A DNA stretch of 50,824 bases from Mesorhizobium jarvisii (GCF_003601985.1 NZ_QZXA01000023.1:1-50824); one strand, 5' to 3'. Numbered from the stretch's first letter, positions 16,317 to 24,932 are shown. Notes: generated by a model not told the origin, from the sequence alone. Numbers and translations: made by a program.

Positions 16317-17096
16317 TCAGGTGGCGCCAACCGCTGAAATGCGCCGATGCACGCCGTCCAGGCTTTCCGCCAGCGCATCGAAGACGTTGCGGGCCGTGAG
16401 TTCCTTCAGGACCTGCTCGTTGATGCCGCCACGGGTCGCATAGTCCTGCGCCAGATGCGTGAAGTCCGCCTCAGGCGCCGTCTCCGGAGCGTGCCCGAGC
16501 GCCGTGAAGAGCGCGGCGATATAGTCACGCCCCTTGGTGTCTGGCACATCATGCGCTTTCAGCCAGCGATGGATCGTATCGAGGTACTTGAAATAGGTGG
16601 CATAGGTCGCGGTCACGACGCTCAACGCGTCGAACTCGCTGGAACTCTCGACCTCGATCACCTTCCCCAGTCCGCCGAACAACGCGGTCACGTCCGGATC
16701 AGGCGGATAAATGATCGTCGCCCCCAGCCGCCGGGCGATCATCGGCATGGGCAGCGCTTTGGTCACGCGGCTCGCCGGTGCGGTCAGGCCGGCTATCTCC
16801 TCGTGCGACAACGTGGCGATCAGGCTGATGAGGTGATGGTCGCGCCGAAATTTCAATTCAGGCAGCACCTGATGGGCATCTTGCGGCCGGACAGCCAGCA
16901 TGACGGTATCGCAGTCGTCGAGCACCTCCTGATTGTCGGCGGCAACGCGTGTATTCGGATAGCGGGAAGCGAGCTTCGCCGCGATCTCTTCGTTGCGCGG
17001 CGACAACACCACCGACACCGGATCGCCATCGAGGGATTTGAGCCCGACGACAATGGCTGAAGTCAGCGCACCTGTGCCGATGAAGCCGAGTTTCAT
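16317..17096 (-). CDS. pyrroline-5-carboxylate reductase-like NAD(P)-binding protein
   Basis: A 259-residue protein starting MKLGFIGTGALTSAIVVGLK, a Rossmann GxGxxxxA motif as in ProC. The middle has VMLAVRPQDAHQVL and, later, ALPMPMIARRLGATIIYP, which parallels the substrate-binding region of ProC. The C-terminal helical dimerisation domain is recognisable (YATRGGINEQVLKEL, where ProC has a Gly-rich TSPGGTT motif). ProC makes proline from pyrroline-5-carboxylate with NAD(P)H. The divergence of the C-terminal motif means this may be a paralogue with another imino-acid or keto substrate. GGGAG precedes the ATG. It is convergent with the agmatinase-like gene. Confidence 0.8.
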   Translation of the reverse strand: MKLGFIGTGALTSAIVVGLKSLDGDPVSVVLSPRNEEIAAKLASRYPNTRVAADNQEVLDDCDTVMLAVRPQDAHQVLPELKFRRDHHLISLIATLSHEEIAGLTAPASRVTKALPMPMIARRLGATIIYPPDPDVTALFGGLGKVIEVESSSEFDALSVVTATYATYFKYLDTIHRWLKAHDVPDTKGRDYIAALFTALGHAPETAPEADFTHLAQDYATRGGINEQVLKELTARNVFDALAESLDGVHRRISAVGAT

Positions 17097-17139
17097 TGGG
17101 TGCTCCCAGGCGTCGATTCTGCGGTTGGCCGTCGGTCGG

Positions 17140-18024
17140 TCACCGCCGGCCCGGCTCCAGGCCGATCTGGTAGCTCAGCGAACGCTTCGCCCCCGGTTCG
17201 ATCAGCATCACGCCGGGCTTGTCAGTGAATTCGCCATCGAAATCGGTCGGGCTCGCTATGCCATGCCAGGGTTCGATGCACAGGAAGGGCGCGCCGCCGG
17301 GCTTGGACCAGATGCCGAGCTCCTCGGCTCCCTGCCATGACATTTCGATCGCCGGACCGCGCTCGGCCGCATAGCGCACGCTGGTGCTCGCTGGCCGGTC
17401 CAGGATGACGGCGTCGTCATCGAACAGCCGTTCGGACAGCGCAAGCGTCCTGCCATCGATGGGCGTCGGCCGCGGTTCCGTGAGCAGCAGGCCGTCCTTC
17501 AGGCGGCGGATCGGTGCCGGCTCGTCGTCGGAAAAGGTCAGCCGATAGGCCTCCTTGGGCAATTCCGGCAGCAACGGCCAGTTGAATGCAGGATGCGCGC
17601 CGATCGAAGCCGGCAACGGCTCGTCACCGGTGTTGGTAATCTTGAAGGTCACACCGAGCTGCTGGCGGTCCAGCGTGTAGGTCACGGCAAGGCGAAAGGC
17701 GAAGGGGTAGTGCGCGCGGGTGTCGGCGTCGTCGGTAAGCACCAGCGTGCAGGAGTGGGGTCCCCTCTCCTCCCAGGTGAACGGTTTGTCGCGGGCGAAG
17801 CCGTGCTGCGTCATCGGATAGGTCTGGCCGCGATGGCGCAGCCGATCGCCCGTCAGCCGGCCGACTATGGGGAACAGCACCGGCGAATGGCGCCGCCACT
17901 CCGGCCCGGCTTGCCACAGAAACTCAAATCCCCGCCCATCCTGCAGCGAAACCAGTTCGGCGCCTTGCTCTGCAATAACGGCCGAGATGCCGTCGCCATG
18001 AAGCGTTTGGCTGTCCTGTGCCAC
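17140..18024 (-). CDS. aldose 1-epimerase family protein
   Basis: A 294-residue beta-sandwich protein of the galactose-mutarotase superfamily (LacX/YeaD-like branch). Expected catalytic residues are His in QHGFARD, His in ASIGAHPAFNWPL and Glu in LCIEPWHGI. It would interconvert alpha and beta anomers of a sugar or sugar phosphate; the substrate is not determined by sequence. The start is GTG 18024, close after GAGGA. It ends 43 bases before the proC-like gene on the same strand, so the two may be co-transcribed. Confidence 0.85.
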   Translation of the reverse strand: MAQDSQTLHGDGISAVIAEQGAELVSLQDGRGFEFLWQAGPEWRRHSPVLFPIVGRLTGDRLRHRGQTYPMTQHGFARDKPFTWEERGPHSCTLVLTDDADTRAHYPFAFRLAVTYTLDRQQLGVTFKITNTGDEPLPASIGAHPAFNWPLLPELPKEAYRLTFSDDEPAPIRRLKDGLLLTEPRPTPIDGRTLALSERLFDDDAVILDRPASTSVRYAAERGPAIEMSWQGAEELGIWSKPGGAPFLCIEPWHGIASPTDFDGEFTDKPGVMLIEPGAKRSLSYQIGLEPGRR

Positions 18025-18120
18025 ATGTCCTCGCGCGTCGGTGTTGAAGGCCGCTGCGGCGGCAGACTAACAAAAGCTCCTGGGGACTCAAGGCATAGAC
18101 GGGTCTTGCAGGAACGAATT

Positions 18121-18148
18121 GTGGCCGGAGGATTTCTCCTCCGGCCAC
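18121..18148 (-). terminator. hairpin downstream of the Bax-inhibitor-1 gene
   Basis: GTGGCCGGAGGA (18121-18132) pairs perfectly with TCCTCCGGCCAC (18137-18148) around a 4-base loop. A second, weaker CAAGGGCG/CGCCCTTG hairpin lies just before it on the transcribed strand. The run that follows on the minus strand is AATTCGTT, not a full T-tract, so termination is likely but not certain. Confidence 0.5.
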
Positions 18149-18198
18149 CTCTCCGCATCAAGGGCGAGAACCCCGCCCTTGCCCACAGCGGACAGTCG

Positions 18199-18915
18199 TT
18201 ACTCCCGCTCGCCCGTGAAGTTCAGCAGCAATTGGAAGATGTTGATGAAGTTCAGGTAGAGCGAGAAAGCACCGAAAACAGCCAGCTTCTGGCGCGATTC
18301 CGCGTCGAAATTCTCGGCATATTGTTCCTTGATCGTCTGCGTGTCCCAGGCGGTTAGCCCGATGAAGACGGCGATACCGATCACCGAAATGGCGAACTGC
18401 AGCGCGGTCGAGCCGAGGAAGATGTTGACGATGCTGGCGATCACCACGCCGATCAGGCCCATGATCAGGAAAGACGAGAACTGGGTCAGGTCGCGCCTGG
18501 TCGTATAGCCGTAGAGACTGGTGGCGCCGAACATGGTGGCGGCGATGAAGAAGGTGCGCGCGATGCTAGTGCCGGTGAAGACCAGGAACACGGAGGCGAG
18601 CGACAGGCCCATCACCGCGCAGAAGGCCCAGAACATTGCCTGAGCGCTGGCCGCCGACATGGTCTGCATCTTGAACGAAAACAGCATGACGAAGGCGAGC
18701 GGCGCCAGCATCACCACCCATTTCAGCGGGCTGGAGAAGATCGGCACGTAGAGCGCCGGCGTCGACGACACCAGGAAGGCGACCAGGCCGGTGACCACCA
18801 GGCCGAGGCCCATATAGTTGTAGACGCGCACCATGTGCTGACGCAGGCCCTCGTCAAAGACGGCTCCGGCCTGGGCGCCGGTGCCGACGCGATATCCCAG
18901 ATTGGGCGTGTTCAT
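18199..18915 (-). CDS. Bax inhibitor-1 / YccA family membrane protein
   Basis: A 238-residue integral membrane protein with seven hydrophobic segments, beginning MNTPNLGYRVGTGAQAGAVF. Segments include MVRVYNYMGLGLVVTGLVAF and AVFIGLTAWDTQTIKEQY. The latter, followed by a final helix FSLYLNFINIFQLLL, is the hallmark of the BI-1/TMBIM family, in which paired Asp residues form a pH-sensitive calcium leak in the Bacillus homologue; in other bacteria it interacts with FtsH. The Shine-Dalgarno AAAGGAGA sits seven bases before ATG 18915 and fixes the start. It is encoded just downstream of the anti-sigma gene on the same strand. Confidence 0.93.
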   Translation of the reverse strand: MNTPNLGYRVGTGAQAGAVFDEGLRQHMVRVYNYMGLGLVVTGLVAFLVSSTPALYVPIFSSPLKWVVMLAPLAFVMLFSFKMQTMSAASAQAMFWAFCAVMGLSLASVFLVFTGTSIARTFFIAATMFGATSLYGYTTRRDLTQFSSFLIMGLIGVVIASIVNIFLGSTALQFAISVIGIAVFIGLTAWDTQTIKEQYAENFDAESRQKLAVFGAFSLYLNFINIFQLLLNFTGERE

Positions 18916-18931
18916 TTGCAGTCTCCTTTGT

Positions 18932-18970
18932 GGATCGGTCAGTAAAGCGTGGGGTCGATCAGTAAAGCGT
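18932..18970 (-). repeat. imperfect 20-bp tandem duplication at the anti-sigma stop codon
   Basis: TCAGTAAAGCGT at 18939-18950 recurs at 18959-18970, and the match extends outward with two mismatches at a 20-base period. The copy at 18959 contains the stop codon of the anti-sigma gene; the other is untranslated spacer before the Bax-inhibitor-1 gene. It looks like a recent slippage duplication. Confidence 0.8.
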
Positions 18971-19732
18971 TTTGGCGAGCGTCTCGGCGGCGCGGTCGAG
19001 GTCATGAACCCCGCTTTTCGCGACCACCGCATAGGCGACCTCGCCGATCTGGAAATAGGCCGAGGAAATGTCGCCCGACGGCGCGACGGTCGGCTTGACC
19101 ACGTCGAAGGTTCCCGGCCGGATCGCAAACAGCGACACCAGGCCCATATCCTTGGTGTCGACAGCCACCTCGACGCTCGGGCCGAAGCGCGACGGATAGA
19201 TCTGCACGTCGCGCACCTTCCAGTCCTTTGGCAGCGACGGCATGACGATCGCGGTCGCAGCACGGATCTCGCCGGCACTGTAATTGGGCGCTTCCGGCTG
19301 CGAGGGCATGGTCTCGCGCACCAGCGTCGTCCTGTGTGCCCGCACGGCCTCGTCGACATAGGCGGGCGGCTGCGGCGACGCGACGACCTTGGTCACCGAC
19401 ATCGGCCCGATGATGCCGTTTGCCAGCCAGCCGGCGGCAACGAAGGCAGCAACCGCAGCGGCGCGCTGCAGCACGCCGAAGATGCGGCCACGGACAAGCC
19501 CCCTCTCCAGCCGCCGCGCCGCGTCAGCGGTCGCCGGCCGGGCCATGCCCTTGGAGCCGGCAAGCGCCACGCGCAGCTCATCGCGGGTCCGCAGATCCGA
19601 CATGACGCGCGCGGCGGCCTCCGGGCGAGTCGACAGGAAGGCTTCGACCTCGATGCGGCGGGTGACATCCAGCTGGTCGTCGACATAAGCGTCGAGGTCG
19701 GCGTCGGTCACCGGGTCGACAAGAGCGCTCAT
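18959..19732 (-). CDS. membrane anti-sigma factor
   Basis: A 257-residue protein. The N-terminal cytoplasmic domain opens with TDADLDAYVDDQLD, typical of anti-sigma domains that clamp ECF sigma factors. One membrane helix lies at about 88-110 (AAAVAAFVAAGWLANGIIG). The remaining 145 residues are periplasmic, with no Cys and no zinc-binding HxxxCxxC motif. It would hold its partner sigma inactive until an envelope signal. It overlaps the sigma gene by 4 bases, as cognate pairs usually do. Confidence 0.85.
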   Translation of the reverse strand: MSALVDPVTDADLDAYVDDQLDVTRRIEVEAFLSTRPEAAARVMSDLRTRDELRVALAGSKGMARPATADAARRLERGLVRGRIFGVLQRAAAVAAFVAAGWLANGIIGPMSVTKVVASPQPPAYVDEAVRAHRTTLVRETMPSQPEAPNYSAGEIRAATAIVMPSLPKDWKVRDVQIYPSRFGPSVEVAVDTKDMGLVSLFAIRPGTFDVVKPTVAPSGDISSAYFQIGEVAYAVVAKSGVHDLDRAAETLAKTLY

Positions 19733-20262
19733 GGCTCACCTCCCACGATCTTGAGATGATTTTTTCCGCGCACCGGGGCGGCGTCTTCCATCTGGCGAAG
19801 GGCGGCGCGCGCCCTGCCGATGCGCGACATCAGCGTGCCCAGCGGCACGCCGGTGGCACTGGCCGCCTGCTGGTAGGAAAGCCCTTCGATGGCGACCAGA
19901 TGCAGCGCCGAGCGCTGCTCTTCCGGCAGGTTGAAAAAGGCGTCCCGCACCTGCGCCAGGCGCACCGAATGCTCCTGCGGCGCCGGCGTGGCGGCATCGG
20001 CGAGGTATCCGGCCTGTTCGATGCGCACGGCTTCCGAGCGGCGCGAACGCATGCGGTCGATGAAGGCGTTGTGGACGATGGACAGCAGCCAGGCCCGCAG
20101 GTTTCCGCCGGAGCGGAAGGTGCCGCGCCGCTCATAGGCGCGCACCAGCGCGTCATGCACGAGATCCTCGGCATCCGCGCTGTCGCGCGTCAGCGACTGC
20201 GCATAGCGCCGCAGCGATCCGAGCTGTCCTATGATGTCAAAGCGTGGCATCGACCGTTTCAT
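19729..20262 (-). CDS. ECF-family RNA polymerase sigma factor
   Basis: A 177-residue sigma-70-like factor with only regions 2 and 4. Region 2 is LTRDSADAEDLVHDALVRAY through GNLRAWLLSIVHNAFIDRMR; region 4 is FNLPEEQRSALHLVAIEGLS followed by the helix-turn-helix GVPLGTLMSRIGRARAALR. It directs RNA polymerase to promoters released by the adjacent anti-sigma factor. ATG 20262 (MKRSMPRF) is preferred; ATG 20280 would add six residues and neither has a strong ribosome site. A palindrome directly upstream (20284-20297) may be regulatory. The regulon is not visible from this sequence. Confidence 0.9.
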   Translation of the reverse strand: MKRSMPRFDIIGQLGSLRRYAQSLTRDSADAEDLVHDALVRAYERRGTFRSGGNLRAWLLSIVHNAFIDRMRSRRSEAVRIEQAGYLADAATPAPQEHSVRLAQVRDAFFNLPEEQRSALHLVAIEGLSYQQAASATGVPLGTLMSRIGRARAALRQMEDAAPVRGKNHLKIVGGEP

Positions 20263-20283
20263 GCCCTGTTTACGGAGCATGTG

Positions 20284-20297
20284 GGGATTTTAATCCC
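20284..20297. promoter_or_regulatory. 14-bp palindrome before the sigma-factor gene
   Basis: GGGATTTTAATCCC is an inverted repeat (GGGATT, two-base centre, AATCCC) lying immediately before the longer possible start of the sigma gene and about 20 bases before the preferred start. It could be an operator or a small RNA hairpin near the ribosome site. Confidence 0.3.
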
Positions 20298-20372
20298 AGC
20301 CGCGCCTTTTTTCTTATGCCCGGTGGTTTCGCCGGGGGATCGCGTTTGCGATCCCCTCGCCCTGCCTGGCTC

Positions 20373-20966
20373 TCAAGGGCGAAGCGTTGTTGCGGATTTG
20401 GGCGCGGCTACACCGCAGGCGCGCAACACCCATCTGCGGCCGTCGCTGCGAAAATCGGTGATGCTCAGCGGCTCGATATCGATCTTCCAACAGGCCGCAA
20501 GCGGAGCACCCAGAACATGCACGATCGCGGTCCGGATGACGCTGGCATGGGTCAGCGCGATTGTGTGGCCAGGCTTGGCCATCAACCGGTCCATCAACTC
20601 GGAAGCCCGGCGGGCAACGTCAGCCAGCGACTCGCCACCACGCGGCGCTGTGTTGGGGTCTGATAGCCAGGCAGCGATGCCCTCGGGCTGCTCCGCCTGC
20701 AGGTCCTCAAAACGCATACCGGCCCAGCTTCCATAGCCCTGATCCGCCAGGAGCGGTTCGACCGATGCGTCCAGCGATAGCGCCTCGGCGGTCTGGCGGG
20801 CGCGAAGCGCGGGCGCTGTCCACACGCGGTCGGCGCGGCGCAGCGTCCCGCGCATCGCCTTCGCCAGCGCCAGCGAGCGCGGCTCCAGCGGCTCATCGAG
20901 CGGAAACGACCCCCGCCGGGTCGCGGCCGTGGCGCCGTTGCAGATCATCGTCAGCCGTACGAGCAT
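20373..20966 (-). CDS. histidine-phosphatase-fold protein with substituted catalytic His
   Basis: A 197-residue protein of the phosphoglycerate-mutase/CobC-like superfamily. The N-terminal motif, normally [L/I]-x-H-G with the phospho-accepting His, reads LTMICNGATAATRR, with Asn10 in place of His (codon AAC, minus strand of 20937-20939). Other elements remain: WTAPALRARQTAEAL, the acid motif RGGESLADVARR, and the second His in IALTHASVIRTA. If the substitution is real, phosphatase activity by the usual phospho-His route should be lost. ATG 20966 begins the conserved core. It lies upstream of, and on the same strand as, the ECF sigma gene. Confidence 0.82.
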   Translation of the reverse strand: MLVRLTMICNGATAATRRGSFPLDEPLEPRSLALAKAMRGTLRRADRVWTAPALRARQTAEALSLDASVEPLLADQGYGSWAGMRFEDLQAEQPEGIAAWLSDPNTAPRGGESLADVARRASELMDRLMAKPGHTIALTHASVIRTAIVHVLGAPLAACWKIDIEPLSITDFRSDGRRWVLRACGVAAPKSATTLRP

Positions 20967-21141
20967 GAGGCAGTCATTCCTTGAGCCGCTTTCGAAGCGA
21001 CGCATACGCTGCAATGAGAATAGCTGCTATCGTTTCGAAAGGCCGCGCCCCTGGGTGCCGCCCTCCGTTTTGCGCAATTAAACCGCTGGCGAAGTGCGCT
21101 CTATTTGCGTATCACTCCGCCGCGCCAACGGAACCATAGCG

Positions 21142-22326
21142 ATGTTCGAAGAACTGCAGCCAGCTCCCGCCGACAAGATCCTGGCCCTGATCGGCCTCTA
21201 TCGCGCCGATCCGCGACCCAACAAAGTCGACCTCGGGGTCGGCGTCTACAAGGATCGCGACGGCAAGACGCCGGTGATGCGCGCCGTTCGTGAGGCTGAA
21301 AAGCGGCTGCTGAACAGCCAGGACACCAAGACCTATCTCGGGCTCGCGGGCGACACCGGGTTCAACGCGGTGATGGCCAAGCTCGCCTTCGGGCCGGGCG
21401 CGGACATGACGCGCATCCGGGCGGCACAGGCGCCTGGCGGCTCCGGTGCGCTTCGCCTGGTGGCGGAGCTGCTCAAGCGGACCCGTTCGGACGCCACGAT
21501 CTGGCTGTCGGACCCGACCTGGCCGAACCATATGCCGGTGATGCGCGCCGCCGGCCTGCAGATCCGCGAATACCCCTATTTCGATGCGACCTCTGGTGCT
21601 GTTCGTTTCGACGACATGCTGGCGGCGTTGCGGACGGCCAAGAACGGCGACGTGGTGCTGCTGCATGGCTGCTGCCACAACCCGACTGGCGCCAACCTCG
21701 ACGCGGCGCAGTGGCAGGCCGTCACCGATCTGGTCGTCGAACGCGGCCTGCTGCCATTCGTCGACATCGCCTACCAGGGCTTTGGCGACGGCCTCGAGGC
21801 CGACGCTATTGGCCTGCGCCTGTTGGCGGCGAAAGTACCGGAGATGGTCGTTGCCTCGAGCTGCTCGAAGAATTTCGCCGTCTACCGCGACCGTGTCGGC
21901 GCGGCGATGATCCTGGCCAGGGACAGCGCGCAGGCCGACGTGGCGATGAGCCAGATGCTGTCGGCGGCACGTGCAATGTATTCGATGCCGCCGGACCATG
22001 GTGCCGCGGCGGTGCGCATCGTGCTGGAAGACGCAAGCCTGCGCGCCGACTGGGAAGCCGAACTGGAAGAGATGCGCCTACGCATGCTCAGGCTTCGCGT
22101 GGCTTTCGCCGAGGCGCTGCGCCGGCAGTCCAACTCCGACCGCTTCGACTTCGTCGCCAGCCATCGCGGCATGTTCTCGCGGCTTGGTCTCACGGAAGCG
22201 CAAGTCGAGCGGTTGCGTGCCGAGTACGGCGTCTACATGGTCGGCGATAGCCGCATCAATGTCGCCGGTTTGCCAGAGGACGGCATGGACGACCTCGCCA
22301 AGGCGATCATCTCCGTGCTCGACTGA
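21142..22326 (+). CDS. aromatic/aspartate aminotransferase (class I)
   Basis: A 394-residue pyridoxal-phosphate enzyme of the AspC/TyrB subfamily. It begins MFEELQPAPADKILALIGLY and has VDLGVGVYKDRDG, both typical. PLP-binding motifs are HGCCHNPTGANLD (Asn), FVDIAYQGFGDG (Asp, Tyr) and SSCSKNFAVYRDRVG, with Schiff-base Lys243. The Arg binding the substrate carboxylate is in MVGDSRINVAGL near the C terminus. It transfers amino groups between aromatic or acidic amino acids and 2-oxoglutarate. The start is ATG 21142, after the divergent phosphatase-like gene. Confidence 0.93.
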   Translation: MFEELQPAPADKILALIGLYRADPRPNKVDLGVGVYKDRDGKTPVMRAVREAEKRLLNSQDTKTYLGLAGDTGFNAVMAKLAFGPGADMTRIRAAQAPGGSGALRLVAELLKRTRSDATIWLSDPTWPNHMPVMRAAGLQIREYPYFDATSGAVRFDDMLAALRTAKNGDVVLLHGCCHNPTGANLDAAQWQAVTDLVVERGLLPFVDIAYQGFGDGLEADAIGLRLLAAKVPEMVVASSCSKNFAVYRDRVGAAMILARDSAQADVAMSQMLSAARAMYSMPPDHGAAAVRIVLEDASLRADWEAELEEMRLRMLRLRVAFAEALRRQSNSDRFDFVASHRGMFSRLGLTEAQVERLRAEYGVYMVGDSRINVAGLPEDGMDDLAKAIISVLD

Positions 22327-22406
22327 GGCGGCTCAGCTGTGGACAAGGCCCCCTTGCAGGCTGACAGCGTTGGCCGCGCGTCGGGTCGCAGGATAGCATC
22401 CGCCGC

Positions 22407-23231
22407 ATGACGCCATCCAAAGACATTTCGCGCCTGATCGAGATCATGGCGGCGCTGCGTGCGCCGAAGACCGGCTGCCCCTGGGACATCGAGCAGGATT
22501 TCTCGACCATCGCGCCCTATACGATCGAGGAAGCCTACGAGGTGGCGGACGCCATCGCGCGCGGTGACCTCGGTGATCTGCGGGATGAACTCGGCGACCT
22601 CCTGCTGCAGGTCGTCTACCACGCGCAAATGGCCGAGGAAGCGGGTAAATTCGCCTTCCCGGATGTCGTCCAGGCCATCACCACCAAGATGATCCGGCGC
22701 CACCCGCATGTCTTCGGCGACGAGGAAGCCCGCGGCGCCGGCATGGCCAAGGGCATGTGGGAGAAGATCAAGGCGCAGGAGAAGGCGGAGAAGCGGCAAG
22801 CCCGTGTCGCGCGCGGCCTCGACCCCGAAGACAATGGCAAGGGATTTCTGGACAGTGTTCCGGTCGCCCTGCCCGCTTTGACACGGGCGCTGAAACTTCA
22901 GGAGAAGGCTGCCCGCGTCGGCTTCGACTGGAGCGAGGCAGCCCCCATCCTCGACAAGATCGAGGAGGAGATCGGCGAATTGCGCGAGGCTCTGGCGAAG
23001 GGCGAGACGGCCTCGATCAAGGACGAGTTCGGCGACATGCTGTTCGCCGTCGTCAATCTCGGCCGTCATCTCAAGCTCGATTCGGAAGCCGCGTTGAGCG
23101 GCACCAACGAAAAATTCCGGTCACGCTTCCACTATGTCGAGCAGGCCCTGGAGAAGTCCGGCAACACGCTGGAGAAGGCCACCCTGGACGAGATGGAAGC
23201 GCTCTGGCAGGAAGCGAAGAGCGCGACGTAG
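22407..23231 (+). CDS. mazG: nucleoside triphosphate pyrophosphohydrolase
   Basis: A 274-residue all-helical enzyme with two MazG domains. The first has GCPWDIEQDF, EEAYEVADAI and DELGDLLLQVVYHAQMAEE. The second has EEIGELREAL and DEFGDMLFAVVNLGRHL, the paired EExxE/ExxD magnesium ligands. It hydrolyses NTPs and dNTPs to monophosphates and pyrophosphate, sanitising the pool and, in E. coli, lowering (p)ppGpp. It follows the aminotransferase by 80 bases and converges on hflX across a hairpin. Confidence 0.95.
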   Translation: MTPSKDISRLIEIMAALRAPKTGCPWDIEQDFSTIAPYTIEEAYEVADAIARGDLGDLRDELGDLLLQVVYHAQMAEEAGKFAFPDVVQAITTKMIRRHPHVFGDEEARGAGMAKGMWEKIKAQEKAEKRQARVARGLDPEDNGKGFLDSVPVALPALTRALKLQEKAARVGFDWSEAAPILDKIEEEIGELREALAKGETASIKDEFGDMLFAVVNLGRHLKLDSEAALSGTNEKFRSRFHYVEQALEKSGNTLEKATLDEMEALWQEAKSAT

Positions 23232-23256
23232 GGCCCTATAGGCCGGCAATCAGGAC

Positions 23257-23279
23257 GGAAAAGCGTTATACGCTTTTCC
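23257..23279. terminator. hairpin between convergent mazG and hflX
   Basis: GGAAAAGCGT (23257-23266) pairs with ACGCTTTTCC (23270-23279) around a 3-base loop. Flanking AGGACGGA (23252-23259) and TCCGTCCT (23289-23296) offer an alternative outer pairing that reaches the hflX stop codon. The position suits a bidirectional terminator; the T-tract is inside the stem, not after it. Confidence 0.5.
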
Positions 23280-23294
23280 TGCAATTTCTCCGTC

Positions 23295-24686
23295 CTAGCC
23301 GTTGTTTTTACGGCGCAATCGGCTTTCAATCTCTTCGCGGGCGCTTTGCGTGGCCTTGAGCGAGATGGTGGCGCTGCCGTCTTCATTGTCGGTGCGCGAA
23401 ACGATATCGCCATTGCGATACAGCCAATCGACAAGGCCGAACTGCGCCGGCTCGATCGTCACCGTAAGGTCTTCGAGCTCGCCAGCCATGCGCGTTTCGA
23501 TAACCGCCTTCAGCGCATCGATGCCCTCGCCGGTCACCGCCGATATGGCGATCGGCGGACCCTTGCTGCCGTCGGCGGCATCGGCAAGCAGACGGCTCCT
23601 GTTGCCTTCGTCCAGCAGATCGACCTTGTTCCAGACCTCGATCACACGCTTGGCATCACTGGCGTCGACACCGAGGTCGGCCAGGATGCGCTCGACGTCC
23701 TCGGCCTGTGCCGCCGTGTCGGGATCGGAAATGTCGCGCAGATGGATGACGAGATCGGCTTCGACCACCTCTTCCAGCGTCGCGCGAAAAGCCGCGATCA
23801 GATGCGTCGGCAGGTCGGAGATGAAACCGACCGTGTCCGACAGGATGATCGGCGTGCCATGCGGCAGGCGCACGCGGCGCAGCGTCGGGTCGAGCGTGGC
23901 GAACAACATATCCTGCGCCAGCACGTCCGCGCCGGTCAGCCGGTTGAACAGGGTAGACTTGCCGGCATTGGTGTAGCCGACGATCGCCACCACCGGGAAC
24001 GGCACCTTCTTGCGCTTGGCGCGGTGCAGGTCGCGGGTGCGACGCACCGTTTCCAGCTCGTGCTTCAGCTTGATGATCTTTTCCTGCAACTGCCGCCGGT
24101 CGGATTCGATCTGGGTTTCGCCGGGGCCGCCGAGGAAGCCGGCGCCACCGCGCTGGCGTTCAAGGTGGGTCCAGCTGCGGACCAGGCGGCCCTTCTGGTA
24201 GTTGAGATGGGCAAGCTCGACCTGCAGCGTGCCTTCCTTGGTGCGGGCGCGCTCGCCAAAGATCTCGAGAATCAGGCCGGTGCGGTCCAGAACCTTGGCA
24301 TGCAGTTCCTTCTCGAGATTGCGCTGCTGCACCGGGGTCAGCGGATGGTCGACGATGACCAGCTCGGCGTCGTTTTCCTTGACGATCTCGGCGAACTCTT
24401 CAACCTTGCCGCTGCCGAGCAAGGTCGCTGGACGCGGATCGTTGACCGTCACGACAGCCGTATGGACAGGGTCGAGATTGATGGCGCGCGCAAGGCCGAC
24501 CGCCTCGTCATGGCGAGCGTCCGCCGAGCGCGTCAACCGAGGGCGGTTGGTGTCGTCGTCGCCGCGCGGCTGGCGGGTAAGCACGGGCACAATGACGACA
24601 GCCCGGGTCGGCCCCTTGGCTTCCGTCCCGGGATGATGCGCTGGTTTTCCGCGAACCGTGCCGTCCGCGTCCTTCTCACGTGCCAA
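23295..24686 (-). CDS. hflX: ribosome-associated GTPase HflX
   Basis: A 463-residue GTPase that splits stalled 70S ribosomes after stress. The N-terminal HflX domain contains GSGKVEEFAEIVK and the arginine-rich helical linker with GGPGETQIESDRR. The G domain has G1 GYTNAGKST, G3 LSDTVGFI and G4 NKVD (WNKVDLLD). The TTG start at 24686 directly follows the hfq stop codon (TGATTG), implying coupled translation; a Mesorhizobium-type N terminus (AREKDADGTV) follows. The hfq-hflX order is the classic one. Confidence 0.95.
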   Translation of the reverse strand: MAREKDADGTVRGKPAHHPGTEAKGPTRAVVIVPVLTRQPRGDDDTNRPRLTRSADARHDEAVGLARAINLDPVHTAVVTVNDPRPATLLGSGKVEEFAEIVKENDAELVIVDHPLTPVQQRNLEKELHAKVLDRTGLILEIFGERARTKEGTLQVELAHLNYQKGRLVRSWTHLERQRGGAGFLGGPGETQIESDRRQLQEKIIKLKHELETVRRTRDLHRAKRKKVPFPVVAIVGYTNAGKSTLFNRLTGADVLAQDMLFATLDPTLRRVRLPHGTPIILSDTVGFISDLPTHLIAAFRATLEEVVEADLVIHLRDISDPDTAAQAEDVERILADLGVDASDAKRVIEVWNKVDLLDEGNRSRLLADAADGSKGPPIAISAVTGEGIDALKAVIETRMAGELEDLTVTIEPAQFGLVDWLYRNGDIVSRTDNEDGSATISLKATQSAREEIESRLRRKNNG

Positions 24687-24932
24687 TCAGGCGCCCTGGC
24701 TTTCCTCGCCATCGAACATCTGAACCGGCTGGCTCGGCATGATCGTGGAAATGGCGTGCTTGTAGACGAGCTGAGAGTGACCGTCGCGGCGCAGCAGCAC
24801 ACAGAAATTGTCGAACGAAGTAACCACACCGGTCAGCTTCACGCCGTTGATGAGGAAGATGGTGAGCGGGTTCTTGCTCTTGCGAACTGAATTCAGGAAC
24901 AGGTCCTGAAGGTTTTGCGATCGTTCCGCCAT
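24687..24932 (-). CDS. hfq: RNA chaperone Hfq
   Basis: An 81-residue Sm-like protein that forms hexameric rings and pairs small RNAs with mRNAs. The Sm1 motif is LFLNSVRKSKNPLTIFLING and the Sm2 motif is YKHAISTIMPS; the proximal-face residues Gln8, Phe42 (FDNFCV) and the YKH triad are present. In rhizobia it controls nif, transport and stress genes. ATG 24932 gives the standard MAERSQNLQD start; a longer in-frame frame to 24995 is not supported. The region upstream carries a perfect hairpin (25016-25036). Confidence 0.97.
   Translation of the reverse strand: MAERSQNLQDLFLNSVRKSKNPLTIFLINGVKLTGVVTSFDNFCVLLRRDGHSQLVYKHAISTIMPSQPVQMFDGEESQGA

Noticed and set aside
23346..24890. 514-codon plus-strand frame opposite hflX and hfq
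   Set aside because: Antisense to two conserved genes whose motifs are intact.
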